A stretch of 8,610 nucleotides of DNA from CAYLHS01 sp964383535 (GCA_964383535.1 CAYLHS010000086.1:1-8610), one strand, 5' to 3'. Positions 1-8,518 are shown, counted from the first letter of the stretch. Notes: generated by a model not told the origin, from the letters alone. Translations and numbers: made by a program.

Positions 1-1
1 C

Positions 2-28
2 TTTGAAGAGAGCAGCCGGAACCGTCAC
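2..28 (-). CDS. possible start of a fourth coupled gene, truncated by the window edge
   Basis: A GTG at 28-26 overlaps the recD TGA as GTGA, the same 4-bp architecture as the other two junctions in this operon. The frame reads MTVPAALFK and is still open at the window edge. A purine-rich TGGAGGGA lies directly upstream, but its GGAGG core is only 2 nt from the GTG, closer than the 6-8 nt seen for the other genes. Nine codons are too few to name a function. The frame could equally be chance, with the transcript ending outside the window or the next gene starting elsewhere. Confidence 0.3.
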
Positions 29-1863
29 TCCCTCCACAGCCGTGTCCTCAGCCCAGACGCCCTCTGGACGGACCGTTCGATGGCATGGCGCACGACGTCT
101 TCGTTGCCAACAAGCCAAACCTTGCGCTTCGCACGGGTGACCGCCGTGTAGAGCAGCTCACGGGTGAGAAGCCGGGATCGTTCGCCGGGGAGCACCACTG
201 CGACCTCGTCGAACTGGGAACCCTGGCTCTTGTGGATCGTCATCGCATGGACCGTCGTGTGCTCAATGAGATGGCTGGGCAGGAAAGCACGCAGCCCGCC
301 ACGCTCGAACACGACCCGGAGGCCCTCGTCGGTTTGGACGGCGACGCCGATGTCTCCGTTGTAGAGGCCGAGGTTGTAGTCGTTGCGGGTGATCATCACC
401 GGCCTGCCCGGATACCACTCGCCTCCGTACCGCAGCCCCGTGAACCGTTCGTCGAGTGCCGTCTCGAGGTTCCACCGCCACCATGCCACGCTGCCAGGCC
501 CGTTGCGCCGGGCACAGAGGACCGCCATGCCAGACAGCGCCTCGAACACCTCCTGGTCGTTCCCGGGAGTCATCGCCAGCTCAACCATCCGGGACCGCCG
601 CTCCAGAACCGTATCCCACAGGTCTCGGAAGCCTGACCCCGCGTGCTCCGGTATCCACTGCAGCTCCACGGAGTCCTGGCCGAGGAGCTCGATCGCGAGA
701 TCCGGCTTTCCCTCTCGGACGGCATCGGCGAAGTCGGCGATCACACTGCCGGTCTCGAACCGATGGACACGATCGAGCACCACCACATGATCACGGATCG
801 ACGGGCCTGCCGGCGTCGGAGCAGCAGACGCATCGGCGGCCGGTCCGACGATGTCGGCGAGCACCGTGCCGGCCTCGATCGACTCGAGCTGGAACGGGTC
901 CCCGACCAGGACGATCTTCGCGTCCGGGCGGACGGCGGCGAGCAGTTTCGCCGCCATCGGCAGCGACACCATCGACATCTCGTCGACAATGACCAGGTCG
1001 TGCGGCAACGGATTGCGGGCATTGTGCGCGAACTGGCCTCTCCCGCGGCCCCAGCCGAGGAGACGATGCATCGTGCTTGCCTCGACACCGGCGAGTGTCT
1101 CGTGAACTGCCGGGTCGTCCACCGTCGAAGCGAACTCTGCGACGGCTTCGCCCAGGCGGGCGGCCGCCTTGCCGGTCGGTGCGCACAGTGCGACCAGCGG
1201 AAACTCTTCGCCACGGCGCGACGCGAGGGTGGCCAGAAGCGCGCCCACTGCGAACGTCTTGCCGGTCCCGGGCCCTCCTGCGATGACGGTCACCTCGGCT
1301 TTGAGCGCCAGGGCGACGGCAGCGTGCTGGAGTGTGGTCTGCCCGTCGGCACCCGGGGGCAACAGGCGGGACAGAATCTCCTCAGTCCCGGTGTCGAGGG
1401 CGGACTGGATAGGCCCGCACCGGTCGCCGATCAGTCTGGCGACCAGCTCCTCGTACCGGAAGTAACGCTGGAGAAAGAGAAGACCCCCGGAGAGGACGAG
1501 CGGCTCGTCCCCGTTTCCGTCACCGACCATCGCGCTTCGAGCAATCGCCTGCTCCCAGTCGGCCGGTTGCGGCCAGGCAAGCGTCTCGATGATCGTCGGG
1601 TCCTGTCCGTCGACAACCACCGTGTCCTGCAGAGTGGAGATCCTGACGCACACATGACCAAACCTGGTGCCGCGAACCGCCAGGGCGGCTGCCAGAACGA
1701 CGTGCTCGTCGGATTCGCCGCACACCCGGGCGATCGTCATCGCGGAGAGCACATCGAGAGGGTCGAGCACACCGGCATCGTTGAACGCCGCCAGGAGCCC
1801 TTCGGCGGACACGACCGTTGACGATCGTCCGGCGGCCGACTCGATCCGATCAGTCGTGCTCAT
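25..1863 (-). CDS. recD: RecD, 5'-3' helicase subunit of RecBCD
   Basis: The 612-residue product (E. coli RecD is 608) is an SF1B helicase that moves along the 5'-ended strand and in E. coli is the lead motor before Chi. Motifs in order: Walker A GGPGTGKT (196-203, Lys202); Ia APTGKAA (228-234); Ib TMHRLLG (264-270); Walker B VIVDEMSMV (291-299); III VGDPFQLESIEAG (320-332); IV LDRVHRF (363-369); an accessory block ITRNDYNLGLYNGDIG (491-506); V TIHKSQGSQFDEV (542-554); VI LYTAVTRAKR (571-580). Residues 1-170 form the N-terminal region that binds RecC in known complexes. The length and pairing with recB and recC argue against RecD2, the longer stand-alone helicase. The ATG start overlaps the recB TGA and has AGGGGG 6 nt upstream. 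The frame continues open for about 220 codons further upstream, but that arginine-rich stretch is the recB gene read in another frame. The TGA stop is followed closely by a possible next start. Confidence 0.97.
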   Translation of the reverse strand: MSTTDRIESAAGRSSTVVSAEGLLAAFNDAGVLDPLDVLSAMTIARVCGESDEHVVLAAALAVRGTRFGHVCVRISTLQDTVVVDGQDPTIIETLAWPQPADWEQAIARSAMVGDGNGDEPLVLSGGLLFLQRYFRYEELVARLIGDRCGPIQSALDTGTEEILSRLLPPGADGQTTLQHAAVALALKAEVTVIAGGPGTGKTFAVGALLATLASRRGEEFPLVALCAPTGKAAARLGEAVAEFASTVDDPAVHETLAGVEASTMHRLLGWGRGRGQFAHNARNPLPHDLVIVDEMSMVSLPMAAKLLAAVRPDAKIVLVGDPFQLESIEAGTVLADIVGPAADASAAPTPAGPSIRDHVVVLDRVHRFETGSVIADFADAVREGKPDLAIELLGQDSVELQWIPEHAGSGFRDLWDTVLERRSRMVELAMTPGNDQEVFEALSGMAVLCARRNGPGSVAWWRWNLETALDERFTGLRYGGEWYPGRPVMITRNDYNLGLYNGDIGVAVQTDEGLRVVFERGGLRAFLPSHLIEHTTVHAMTIHKSQGSQFDEVAVVLPGERSRLLTRELLYTAVTRAKRKVWLVGNEDVVRHAIERSVQRASGLRTRLWRE

Positions 1864-4800
1864 GAACGGCCCCCTGTGAACAGGCCGCTCAAAGCGACGA
1901 CCATCTCCGGCGGCGGCTGCCAGCGCATGACCCCACACCGTTTCCCGTCCACGACCGGCGTGTCGGCGCCGGCCATGCCGCGGACGAACAGATACATCGA
2001 TCCGCCGAGGTGGTTGGCCGGGTCGTAGCCGCGGAGGCGCCACTGCAGGTAGCGGTGCAGGGCCACCTGATAGAGCGTCGCTTGCAGCACGTAGTTGCTC
2101 TCGATCATGGCGGCGGCGAGCGGGCCCGGGCCGTAGTCGAGCGGACCGGCCGCATCGCCGGGTGCCGGCAGTGCGTTCGACTTGTAGTCCATCACGACGT
2201 AGCTCGGTCCTCCGGGGCCAGGGAGCGTGGCCACCAGGTCGATCGCCCCGGTGAGGTACCCCCTGAACCGCTGTGCCCCCAGCCCGAGAAGTTGAGCCGC
2301 GTACCCGCGAAACGGATCGCCGGCAGGAAGATGTTCGGCCATCACGGACCCGATGTTGGCCAGCGATACGGTCCCGGTTCTGGTGCGCACCGGCAGTTCG
2401 AACGTCATCTCGTGCAGCATCTGGCCAGGGTCGAGGTCCCGGAGTCGTGGAGAGTCGGCTTCCGGGCCGAGCGGAGTCTCCATCGCCGCCACCATCCCGG
2501 TGATGAAGGCGTCCGGATCGAAGTCCCATGCGGAGCGCCGCATCTCCGCGTCGAGTAGTTCGGTGACGGCGCCGGTCAAGTCCGGAGCGTCGAAGGCAAG
2601 CTGTTCGAAGACCTCATGGACGAGCGTGCCGAACCTTGCGCCGCGTGGAAGATCCGCCATCGGCAATTCGATGCCGGCGGTTGGGGGCAGGGCATCGTCG
2701 TCGCCACCGGGTTCGTCGGCGCGCAGCGGATGCTCGGATGTCTCGACCGTTTCCGAAAGCAGGTGCTCCGGTGAGAGCGACGTGAACGATGCGCGGCGCC
2801 AGTCGTGATCGAGCTTCCGTTCGAACCTGGCCCGGTCGAGCACGGCGTGCTCCCGGGAAGGCGGCGCATACGTCTGCAGTGGCGGGAGAACCTCCAGTAC
2901 CGGCATCTCGATGGTGCCATGGCTTTGAGCCGCCAGATCCTCGGGGCTGCGACCATCTGCGGTGATCACCTCGGCGAGCTTCGACGAAGCGGTGGCACTG
3001 GCGTTCTCGACCCACCACACCACCAGGCGGTGTTTGGCGCGGGTGAGGGCGACATACAGGAGACGGCCCTCTTCGGCGACGTCCTCGGCCATCGCCAGGT
3101 CTACGTGTTCTTGGAAGCCGGCCCACTCATGACCGCCCACATCGACGAGTCGCCGGCGGGGGGTGCCCCCTACCTCGGCTTCCGGATCGTGAAACACCGG
3201 GACCGCCGGTTTGATCGAAGGGACATCCCATGCGTATGGGACGTACACGACGGGGAATTCGAGGCCTTTGGCGCCGTGGATCGTTCGTACTTGCACAGCC
3301 TCTGCGTCGGTCTGCAACCGGCGCTGCCGGGACTCGGGTTCCTCGACTTGACTGTCCTCTCGTGCGGCCGCCTCGCTGATCGTCGTTTCGAGCCATCCTG
3401 CCAGCGAGCCGATACGTCCCAGCCGCCACACGCCGTGCATTTCCTCTGCGATGTGCGTGAGGTCGGTCATGATCCGCTCACCGTCCGCGAGGGCCAGCAC
3501 CCGACCGGCGAGGCCGGTGGTTCGGCTGACGTCGGCGATGAGCGCCGGAACGCCTTCGTGATAGAGCAGCCGCTGCCAGGACCGCATCCGGTACTGCAGG
3601 TCGAGCACCGCCGGCTCGTCGAGGGATGCGACGTCCGCCGGGCTATGCCCGATGAGCAGCGTTGCTGCTGCCAGGCGAACGTAGTCGATGCGGTCGGGTC
3701 GTTCGATGGCGAGGAGCAGACGGCGCCATTCCTCGGCGGCGACAGTGGTGAACACCGCACCGGTGCGAGCGGCGACCGATGGTACGCCACGTCGTGTGAG
3801 CTCGGCACGGATCAGATCGACCTGTCTGCGGGTGCGACACAGTACGGCGATGTCGGCAGGCCCGACCGGTCGGGTCCCATCTGCACCGTCGATGGTGACC
3901 CCGGTGGAGAGCAACTCGACGATCTCGTTGGCAACGTCCACCGCCACGGCATTTCGTGCCTCACCGACGTAGAAGTACCCGTCCCGACGACGGTTGATCG
4001 GGATGTCTTCGTCGAATCGACGGATCGACAACGGCGGTCCCGTGCCATGGATCCGTGAACCTTCTTGGCCTGGGGCCGGTCGGACGTCTCGATATCCGAT
4101 GCGTTCGTCGCCGAAGGTCACCCCATCGAACAGGGTGTCGAGTGCCGTGATGAGCGGTCCGTCGCTCCGCCAGTTGGTGCCAAGGGTCCGTCTGTCGGTC
4201 GCACCCTCGATGGAGGAGAGATAGGACTCGACGTCGGCGCCGCGGAAGCTGTAGATCGACTGTTTCGGGTCGCCGATCACGACGAGACGGGACTCGTCGA
4301 AGATGGCTCTGATGACCTGCCACTGGATCGGGTCTGTGTCCTGGGATTCGTCGACGAGCGCCGCCGTGTACCGGCGCTGCAGCAGCGTCCGCGCGCCGTG
4401 TCCGATTTCGGGGTCTGCGAGGGCGTCGCGGACCTCGATCAGTTCGCCGTCGAAGGTGGTGACTCTCGCAGCGCGCATCCTGCGTGCCGCCTCCGAGGCG
4501 ACTTCCAGGGCGATCTCGACCCTGGTGCGGGGCATGCCCGAGACGTCGCCGGCCTCCGGGACGACGCGGGCGTCGGGGGTGTCGACGACCGCCTTGCCGA
4601 CGACGGCTGCGTCACTGCTCTTGGGAATCTCATCGCCGCCGGAGTTGTCGGCGAACCGTTTGACCATGAGGTCGTTGGCGACCTGGACGAGCAATTGGTC
4701 GTCCACAGCGCCGACCTTCATGTCGACGGATGAGCGGACGCGAAAGCCGAGGGCGCTCAGGAGACGCCGGGCGAACCCGTCGATGGTGAAGATCTGAGCC

Positions 4801-5153
4801 CTGTCGAAGTGGGTGAGCGCTTCTGCGAGACGGGATCGGTACGTGTCTCTGATCTCAGGGTCGACATCGAGAAGCACCCGCATGTGTTCGTCGGTGCCGG
4901 AAGGCGTGTCTGCGCCGGCCAGTGCCCGGAGCGTGTCGACCATGCGGGTTCGTACCCGGCCTTTGAGTTCCGCCGTGGCCGCCCGTGTGAACGTGACAAC
5001 CAGGATCTCTTCCAGACCGAGACCTTCCACGGCGACGAGCCGGGTGACTGCCGCGGCGATGGTGAACGTCTTGCCGGTGCCGGCGCTCGCTTCGATGATC
5101 GTCCGGCCGAGACCGATCGGTTCGGATGGATCGAAAGGAGCGACGCCGTTCAT
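1860..5153 (-). CDS. recB: RecB, 3'-5' helicase and nuclease subunit of RecBCD
   Basis: The 1097-residue product is an SF1A (UvrD-like) helicase fused to a RecB-family nuclease. It unwinds DNA along the 3'-ended strand and cuts both strands. Helicase motifs: Walker A EASAGTGKT (21-29, Lys28); Ia VTFTRAATAEL (53-63); II DESQDTDP (268-275); III VIGDPKQSIYSFRGAD (292-307); IV GTNWRS (325-330); V TIHGAKGLEFP (624-634, where E. coli has HKSKG); VI LLYVALTRAKHRL (698-710). Nuclease: GTLVHEVFE (842-850, His846), Glu915, GAIDLV (Asp972), MDYKSN (Asp989, Lys991) and Q-x3-Y (1024-1028), matching from memory E. coli H956, E1020, D1067, D1080 and K1082. All metal-binding residues are present. It is about 80 residues shorter than E. 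coli RecB (1180) but close to the length I recall for mycobacteria. The ATG start overlaps the recC stop and has a good ribosome binding site; 78 upstream in-frame codons lie inside recC and do not look like RecB. The TGA stop overlaps the recD start. Confidence 0.98.
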   Translation of the reverse strand: MNGVAPFDPSEPIGLGRTIIEASAGTGKTFTIAAAVTRLVAVEGLGLEEILVVTFTRAATAELKGRVRTRMVDTLRALAGADTPSGTDEHMRVLLDVDPEIRDTYRSRLAEALTHFDRAQIFTIDGFARRLLSALGFRVRSSVDMKVGAVDDQLLVQVANDLMVKRFADNSGGDEIPKSSDAAVVGKAVVDTPDARVVPEAGDVSGMPRTRVEIALEVASEAARRMRAARVTTFDGELIEVRDALADPEIGHGARTLLQRRYTAALVDESQDTDPIQWQVIRAIFDESRLVVIGDPKQSIYSFRGADVESYLSSIEGATDRRTLGTNWRSDGPLITALDTLFDGVTFGDERIGYRDVRPAPGQEGSRIHGTGPPLSIRRFDEDIPINRRRDGYFYVGEARNAVAVDVANEIVELLSTGVTIDGADGTRPVGPADIAVLCRTRRQVDLIRAELTRRGVPSVAARTGAVFTTVAAEEWRRLLLAIERPDRIDYVRLAAATLLIGHSPADVASLDEPAVLDLQYRMRSWQRLLYHEGVPALIADVSRTTGLAGRVLALADGERIMTDLTHIAEEMHGVWRLGRIGSLAGWLETTISEAAAREDSQVEEPESRQRRLQTDAEAVQVRTIHGAKGLEFPVVYVPYAWDVPSIKPAVPVFHDPEAEVGGTPRRRLVDVGGHEWAGFQEHVDLAMAEDVAEEGRLLYVALTRAKHRLVVWWVENASATASSKLAEVITADGRSPEDLAAQSHGTIEMPVLEVLPPLQTYAPPSREHAVLDRARFERKLDHDWRRASFTSLSPEHLLSETVETSEHPLRADEPGGDDDALPPTAGIELPMADLPRGARFGTLVHEVFEQLAFDAPDLTGAVTELLDAEMRRSAWDFDPDAFITGMVAAMETPLGPEADSPRLRDLDPGQMLHEMTFELPVRTRTGTVSLANIGSVMAEHLPAGDPFRGYAAQLLGLGAQRFRGYLTGAIDLVATLPGPGGPSYVVMDYKSNALPAPGDAAGPLDYGPGPLAAAMIESNYVLQATLYQVALHRYLQWRLRGYDPANHLGGSMYLFVRGMAGADTPVVDGKRCGVMRWQPPPEMVVALSGLFTGGRS
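1870..1875 (-). promoter_or_regulatory. recD ribosome binding site inside the recB 3' end
   Basis: AGGGGG on the minus strand lies 6 nt before the recD ATG at 1863, within the final codons of recB. It fixes the recD start at the ATGA overlap and rules out the long upstream extension of the frame. Confidence 0.75.
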
Positions 5154-8100
5154 ATCCTCGTCTCCCTCAACAGTGGGAGGATCGGACCCCACAGGCGGGC
5201 GCTGTAGCCGGCAAGCCCGGCATCGACGAGGGCGTCTGTCGTCGTCAGGTCGGGGAACAGCAGCCGGTACGCGTCGTCTTCGCATTCGGGGCTGAATCGG
5301 TCGGTCTCCCACTTGCTCCGGGCTGCGTTGTACGCGCTTGCCTGCCCTTTGCCGAGGGCCCGCTGCCAGGCGTAACACGTCTCGCACGGCATCGGCAGAG
5401 GGGCCCGCATCCCTTCGTCGTAGAGGTCGACAAGTTCGGCCAGCAACAGGTCGGCTTGTTGGCGGCGTGCGGTCGGGCTGTCACCGATCGGGCCGATGGT
5501 GACGGCGAGAAGACCATCCCCGTATTCTCGCTTTCCGAGCAGCAATGCCTTCCATGAGATCTCTGGTTTCAGCACACACAGGAAGACGAGTTCGGCGAAC
5601 GCTTTGAGGCGCTGTTTGGCCTTCAGTCGAGATGGCGTGACCAGAATCAGCAGACCCGCGGAGGGGTCGGCTGCGACCGACCCTTCGACAACAGCACCCC
5701 CGACGGTCACGGCCCCCGTCAATCCAAGAACCCGGCCCGGGTCGTAACCCTTCTCGACGGCGGCGGCCCAGAGGGCGGCTGCCGTCGCTCTTGCATCTTC
5801 GAGCACACCGATCCCGAGGTCGCCGGGCGGGAGGGCATCGGCGGCACGTTCTCTCTCTGCCAGATCATCGAGCCCGCAACCCTCTGTCAGACCGGTCAGG
5901 ATCCGGTTGGTGACCGACCATCTTGCCAGCGCGTCGATGTCGACAGGCAGAGCATCATCCGGTACTTCGCCGAGAGCCGGGATGGAGAATCCCAATCTGG
6001 TTCTGATGAATCGCCGTGCCGGCTGCTGCAGGAATCCGACCAGTGCACCAAGTTGGATCGGCTCGGAATCGTCATGGACCGGCCACTCGACCGCAGCGGG
6101 GATGGCTTCTGCTGGTCTCTCTCCCATGGCGACAGCCCCCTCGAGCTGGATCGGGTCGAACCCCCACGGGCCCGGCACACCCAGCGCCCCGGGCATGAAG
6201 TTGTCTGCGCTGAACGATTGGAGCGGATGGACGGTCACGATGCTCTGCAACGCGCCGGCGCCGATGGTTTCCCTGAGGGTGTCTTCGAGTTCGGCGATCG
6301 GCACGGCCGGGGGGTACTCGGCGTTCGTGAGTTCGTCCCGCCCGGAGTACGTGACGATCAGGTGGTCGCCGGCAGCCATCACCGCATCGAGGAGGAGCTG
6401 GCGGTCCTGAGCATCGCGGTCGTGGTCCCCGACGATCTCATGGCCGAGGAGTAGATCGTCACCGTCGGCCCGGCTGCTGCGAGGGAATCGTTCGTCGTCC
6501 ATTCCGAGCAGCGCAACCACCCGGTAGGGAACGGAACGCATCGGGGCGAGGGTGCAGACCGTGACGTTGCCCGTACGGAAGTGGAGCGGGCTCGGCCGAT
6601 CCTCGACCCAGCCGGCCACGGCCACCCGGGCTTCAGGGAGCGTGATGTCCGGATCCGGGCCTTCGATGGTCGCATCCGGCTCCGCGGTGGTGAACGTCTC
6701 GGCGAGGAGGCGTTCGAGCTGGTCCCACTGCCATTCGTCACCCCATGCGGGAGCAGCGAGCAGCCTCACGGATGCGGCGATCGCGGAGGACCACTTCGAC
6801 GTTGCCATCGGCCTGCCAAGTAGGGCGCGTACCGCTTCGATCCTGTCCATGATCTGCGCGAGGAGACCCACGGGTGCGGCATCCTGGCCTTCAACCCCGT
6901 CGAGCGGGACGGTGGCGCCGACGATACGAACGGGACTGTCCGGGTAGAAGACGCCGGTGAGGCCCCTGTCGAGGCCACGCCGCCAGGTGCGCTCGTCGTT
7001 GGGGCCCGCGTTCCATCGTTGCCGGTCGGTCTGGTCGATGCCCCATGCGATGAGGGTGTCATCGATGATGCCGATGATCGCACCGGCCATGTCGATGTCG
7101 AACCCGAATCGCTGCTGCACGACCGGCCGGGTGACCAGTTCGCGGACCACTCCTGCCTCGAGGCGGGAGTCGGCGATGTCGAGCACCGTCGCGGCGAAGC
7201 GTACGAGCGGGTTGGTGGCCGATGGTGACCGGTCTGCGATCCGCAGGCGCAGGTCCGGTATCCCTTCGGGTGAGGCAGCCTGGTCGCTTGGGAAGGCGGC
7301 TTCGAGCAGCGGAGCGAAGGTGGCGAGGTCGGGGGTCATGATGACCACATCCCGCGGCTCCAGTGTCGGGTCGGCGGTGAGGATGTGCAGGATCGCGTCA
7401 CGCAGAACTTCTGCTTGTCGGCGGGCGCCGTGGCAGACGTGGATCTGGATCGAGCGATCGTCTCCGTTCTCGACCGCTTCGGTGAGATTCGAGGAGGACC
7501 GGGGTTCGACGTTGCGACGGATGTCGTCTTGAAGGCGAGTGAGCACCGTGCCTGCCGCGGCATCCTGAGCACCGATGTGGGCGCCAGTGATGCCATGTCC
7601 TGCAAGGACGAGCTGCAACTCGCTGCTGTCGCGGGCCCAGGACTTCAGCAAGGGATGGTTGGCGGAGCTGGTGCGGTAGGCGCGATCCGGCAGCCCGGCC
7701 GGATACGTTTCGCCGTTGAGGTTCTCTGAGGTGAGATCCCACAGGCCAGGGGATGGATGAAGGACGTAGAGGTGGACGTCGCGCTGCTCCGCCAGGGCAG
7801 TGAGAACTTCCAGGTCGAGCGGATCTGTGGCTGTGAGCCCGTAGACGGCGATCCGCCCGGGCATGTCGAGGTCGATCTCACCGCTTCGGATCGGATCGAG
7901 GGCGCCGGGGAGTAGCTGGGCGAGAGAGGGGACGCCGATCCGCTCATGGACGATCCGCCACAGGTTCGGCTGCCAGAGGTCGTCGTCCACCAGGGTCGAG
8001 CCGTCGGATCCCGGGTTCTCGCCTGCCGCCCATGCCCTGATCATTCCGGGCCTGCGTCGGGCGTATGTGGCGAAGAGGCCGGCGATCTTTCGTGCGGCGG

Positions 8101-8512
8101 ACAGTCGACCGGCGCCGGCCGGGTCGTCGCTGCCGTCCGGTGACTCGAGGAATCGGGCGATGATGCGCATCCATGGTTCTTCGAGGTGGACGTCGATGGC
8201 TTCAACGAGGTGACCCGTGAGCGTAGGCCCCTCCCATGCCGCGACCGAAGCTGCGAGCTCGGGAACCTCGAGGAGCACTCTCCTGACCAGACGACGTGGG
8301 GACGGGAACTCGATGTTGGCGCACACGCCATCGCCTGCCCCACGCCCGGCGAGACCCGATGCGATTCGTTGGGTGAGCCAACGCTCGATCCCTCGGGTTG
8401 GCACCGCGATGATCTCCGGAGCGAACAAGTCGTCGGGTGGCACCGCCAGTTGGTCGCAGAGCAGCGAGACGAGCGCATCCGGATGTGATGCGACGTGCGT
8501 CAGAAGAGCCAC
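5150..8512 (-). CDS. recC: RecC, scaffold and strand-splitting subunit of the RecBCD (exonuclease V) complex
   Basis: The 1120-residue product is close to E. coli RecC (1122). RecC holds RecB and RecD together, splits the duplex and, in E. coli, scans the 3' strand for Chi. It has a helicase-like fold without catalytic motifs, and no Walker A is visible here. Family signatures in order: VPTRGIERWL (37-46) and ANIEFPSP (65-72), which align with E. coli VQSTGMAQWL and ANIDFPLP; VCHGARRQAEVL (359-370); DVVIMTPDLATFAPLL (388-403); CTLAPMRSVPYRVVALLGMD (653-672), the most diagnostic block; DRQLLLDAV (703-711) with LIVTYSGRD (718-726); and LGALVGFLQQPARRFIRTRL (821-840), leading into the degenerate C-terminal nuclease fold. 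The GTG start is preferred because AGGAG lies 6 nt upstream and an in-frame TAG precedes it; an ATG 5 nt upstream is out of frame. The TGA stop overlaps the recB ATG. Oddities: most Chi-contacting positions differ from E. coli, and there is a Cys-x2-Cys at 1043-1046. Confidence 0.96.
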   Translation of the reverse strand: MALLTHVASHPDALVSLLCDQLAVPPDDLFAPEIIAVPTRGIERWLTQRIASGLAGRGAGDGVCANIEFPSPRRLVRRVLLEVPELAASVAAWEGPTLTGHLVEAIDVHLEEPWMRIIARFLESPDGSDDPAGAGRLSAARKIAGLFATYARRRPGMIRAWAAGENPGSDGSTLVDDDLWQPNLWRIVHERIGVPSLAQLLPGALDPIRSGEIDLDMPGRIAVYGLTATDPLDLEVLTALAEQRDVHLYVLHPSPGLWDLTSENLNGETYPAGLPDRAYRTSSANHPLLKSWARDSSELQLVLAGHGITGAHIGAQDAAAGTVLTRLQDDIRRNVEPRSSSNLTEAVENGDDRSIQIHVCHGARRQAEVLRDAILHILTADPTLEPRDVVIMTPDLATFAPLLEAAFPSDQAASPEGIPDLRLRIADRSPSATNPLVRFAATVLDIADSRLEAGVVRELVTRPVVQQRFGFDIDMAGAIIGIIDDTLIAWGIDQTDRQRWNAGPNDERTWRRGLDRGLTGVFYPDSPVRIVGATVPLDGVEGQDAAPVGLLAQIMDRIEAVRALLGRPMATSKWSSAIAASVRLLAAPAWGDEWQWDQLERLLAETFTTAEPDATIEGPDPDITLPEARVAVAGWVEDRPSPLHFRTGNVTVCTLAPMRSVPYRVVALLGMDDERFPRSSRADGDDLLLGHEIVGDHDRDAQDRQLLLDAVMAAGDHLIVTYSGRDELTNAEYPPAVPIAELEDTLRETIGAGALQSIVTVHPLQSFSADNFMPGALGVPGPWGFDPIQLEGAVAMGERPAEAIPAAVEWPVHDDSEPIQLGALVGFLQQPARRFIRTRLGFSIPALGEVPDDALPVDIDALARWSVTNRILTGLTEGCGLDDLAERERAADALPPGDLGIGVLEDARATAAALWAAAVEKGYDPGRVLGLTGAVTVGGAVVEGSVAADPSAGLLILVTPSRLKAKQRLKAFAELVFLCVLKPEISWKALLLGKREYGDGLLAVTIGPIGDSPTARRQQADLLLAELVDLYDEGMRAPLPMPCETCYAWQRALGKGQASAYNAARSKWETDRFSPECEDDAYRLLFPDLTTTDALVDAGLAGYSARLWGPILPLLRETRI
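5162..5167 (-). promoter_or_regulatory. recB ribosome binding site inside the recC 3' end
   Basis: AGGGAG on the minus strand lies 8 nt before the recB ATG at 5153, within the last codons of recC. A second GAGG sits 2 nt from the ATG. With the ATGA overlap, this supports both reinitiation by ribosomes finishing recC and direct entry. Confidence 0.7.
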
Positions 8513-8518
8513 GTCATG

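Noticed and set aside
643..1821. 392-codon plus-strand open frame antisense to recD
   Set aside because: Composition artefact opposite recD. The product is Arg-, Gly- and His-rich with no domain.
1864..2529. N-terminal extension of the recD frame of about 220 codons
   Set aside because: It lies inside recB in another frame, is rich in Arg, Gly and Pro, and has no RecD-like content. The ATG at 1863 has a ribosome binding site and gives the normal family length.
3010..3035. CCACCAGG, close to the complement of E. coli Chi; also seen near 2231 and 7988
   Set aside because: It differs from the Chi complement CCACCAGC at the last base, and three scattered copies in 8.6 kb of GC-rich DNA are not notable.
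2805..4058. 417-codon plus-strand open frame antisense to recB
   Set aside because: Long antisense frames are expected opposite high-GC genes. Its translation shows no recognisable domain, while the minus strand carries all RecB helicase motifs here.
5154..5387. N-terminal extension of the recB frame of 78 codons
   Set aside because: It is recC read in another frame, arginine-rich and unlike RecB. The ATG at 5153 places Walker A near residue 28, as in E. coli RecB.
25..8512. AddAB or AdnAB instead of RecBCD
   Set aside because: AddAB and AdnAB are two-subunit systems without a RecD helicase. Here a typical RecD, a RecC with its CTLAPMRSVPYRVVALLGMD block and a single active nuclease domain in RecB are present.
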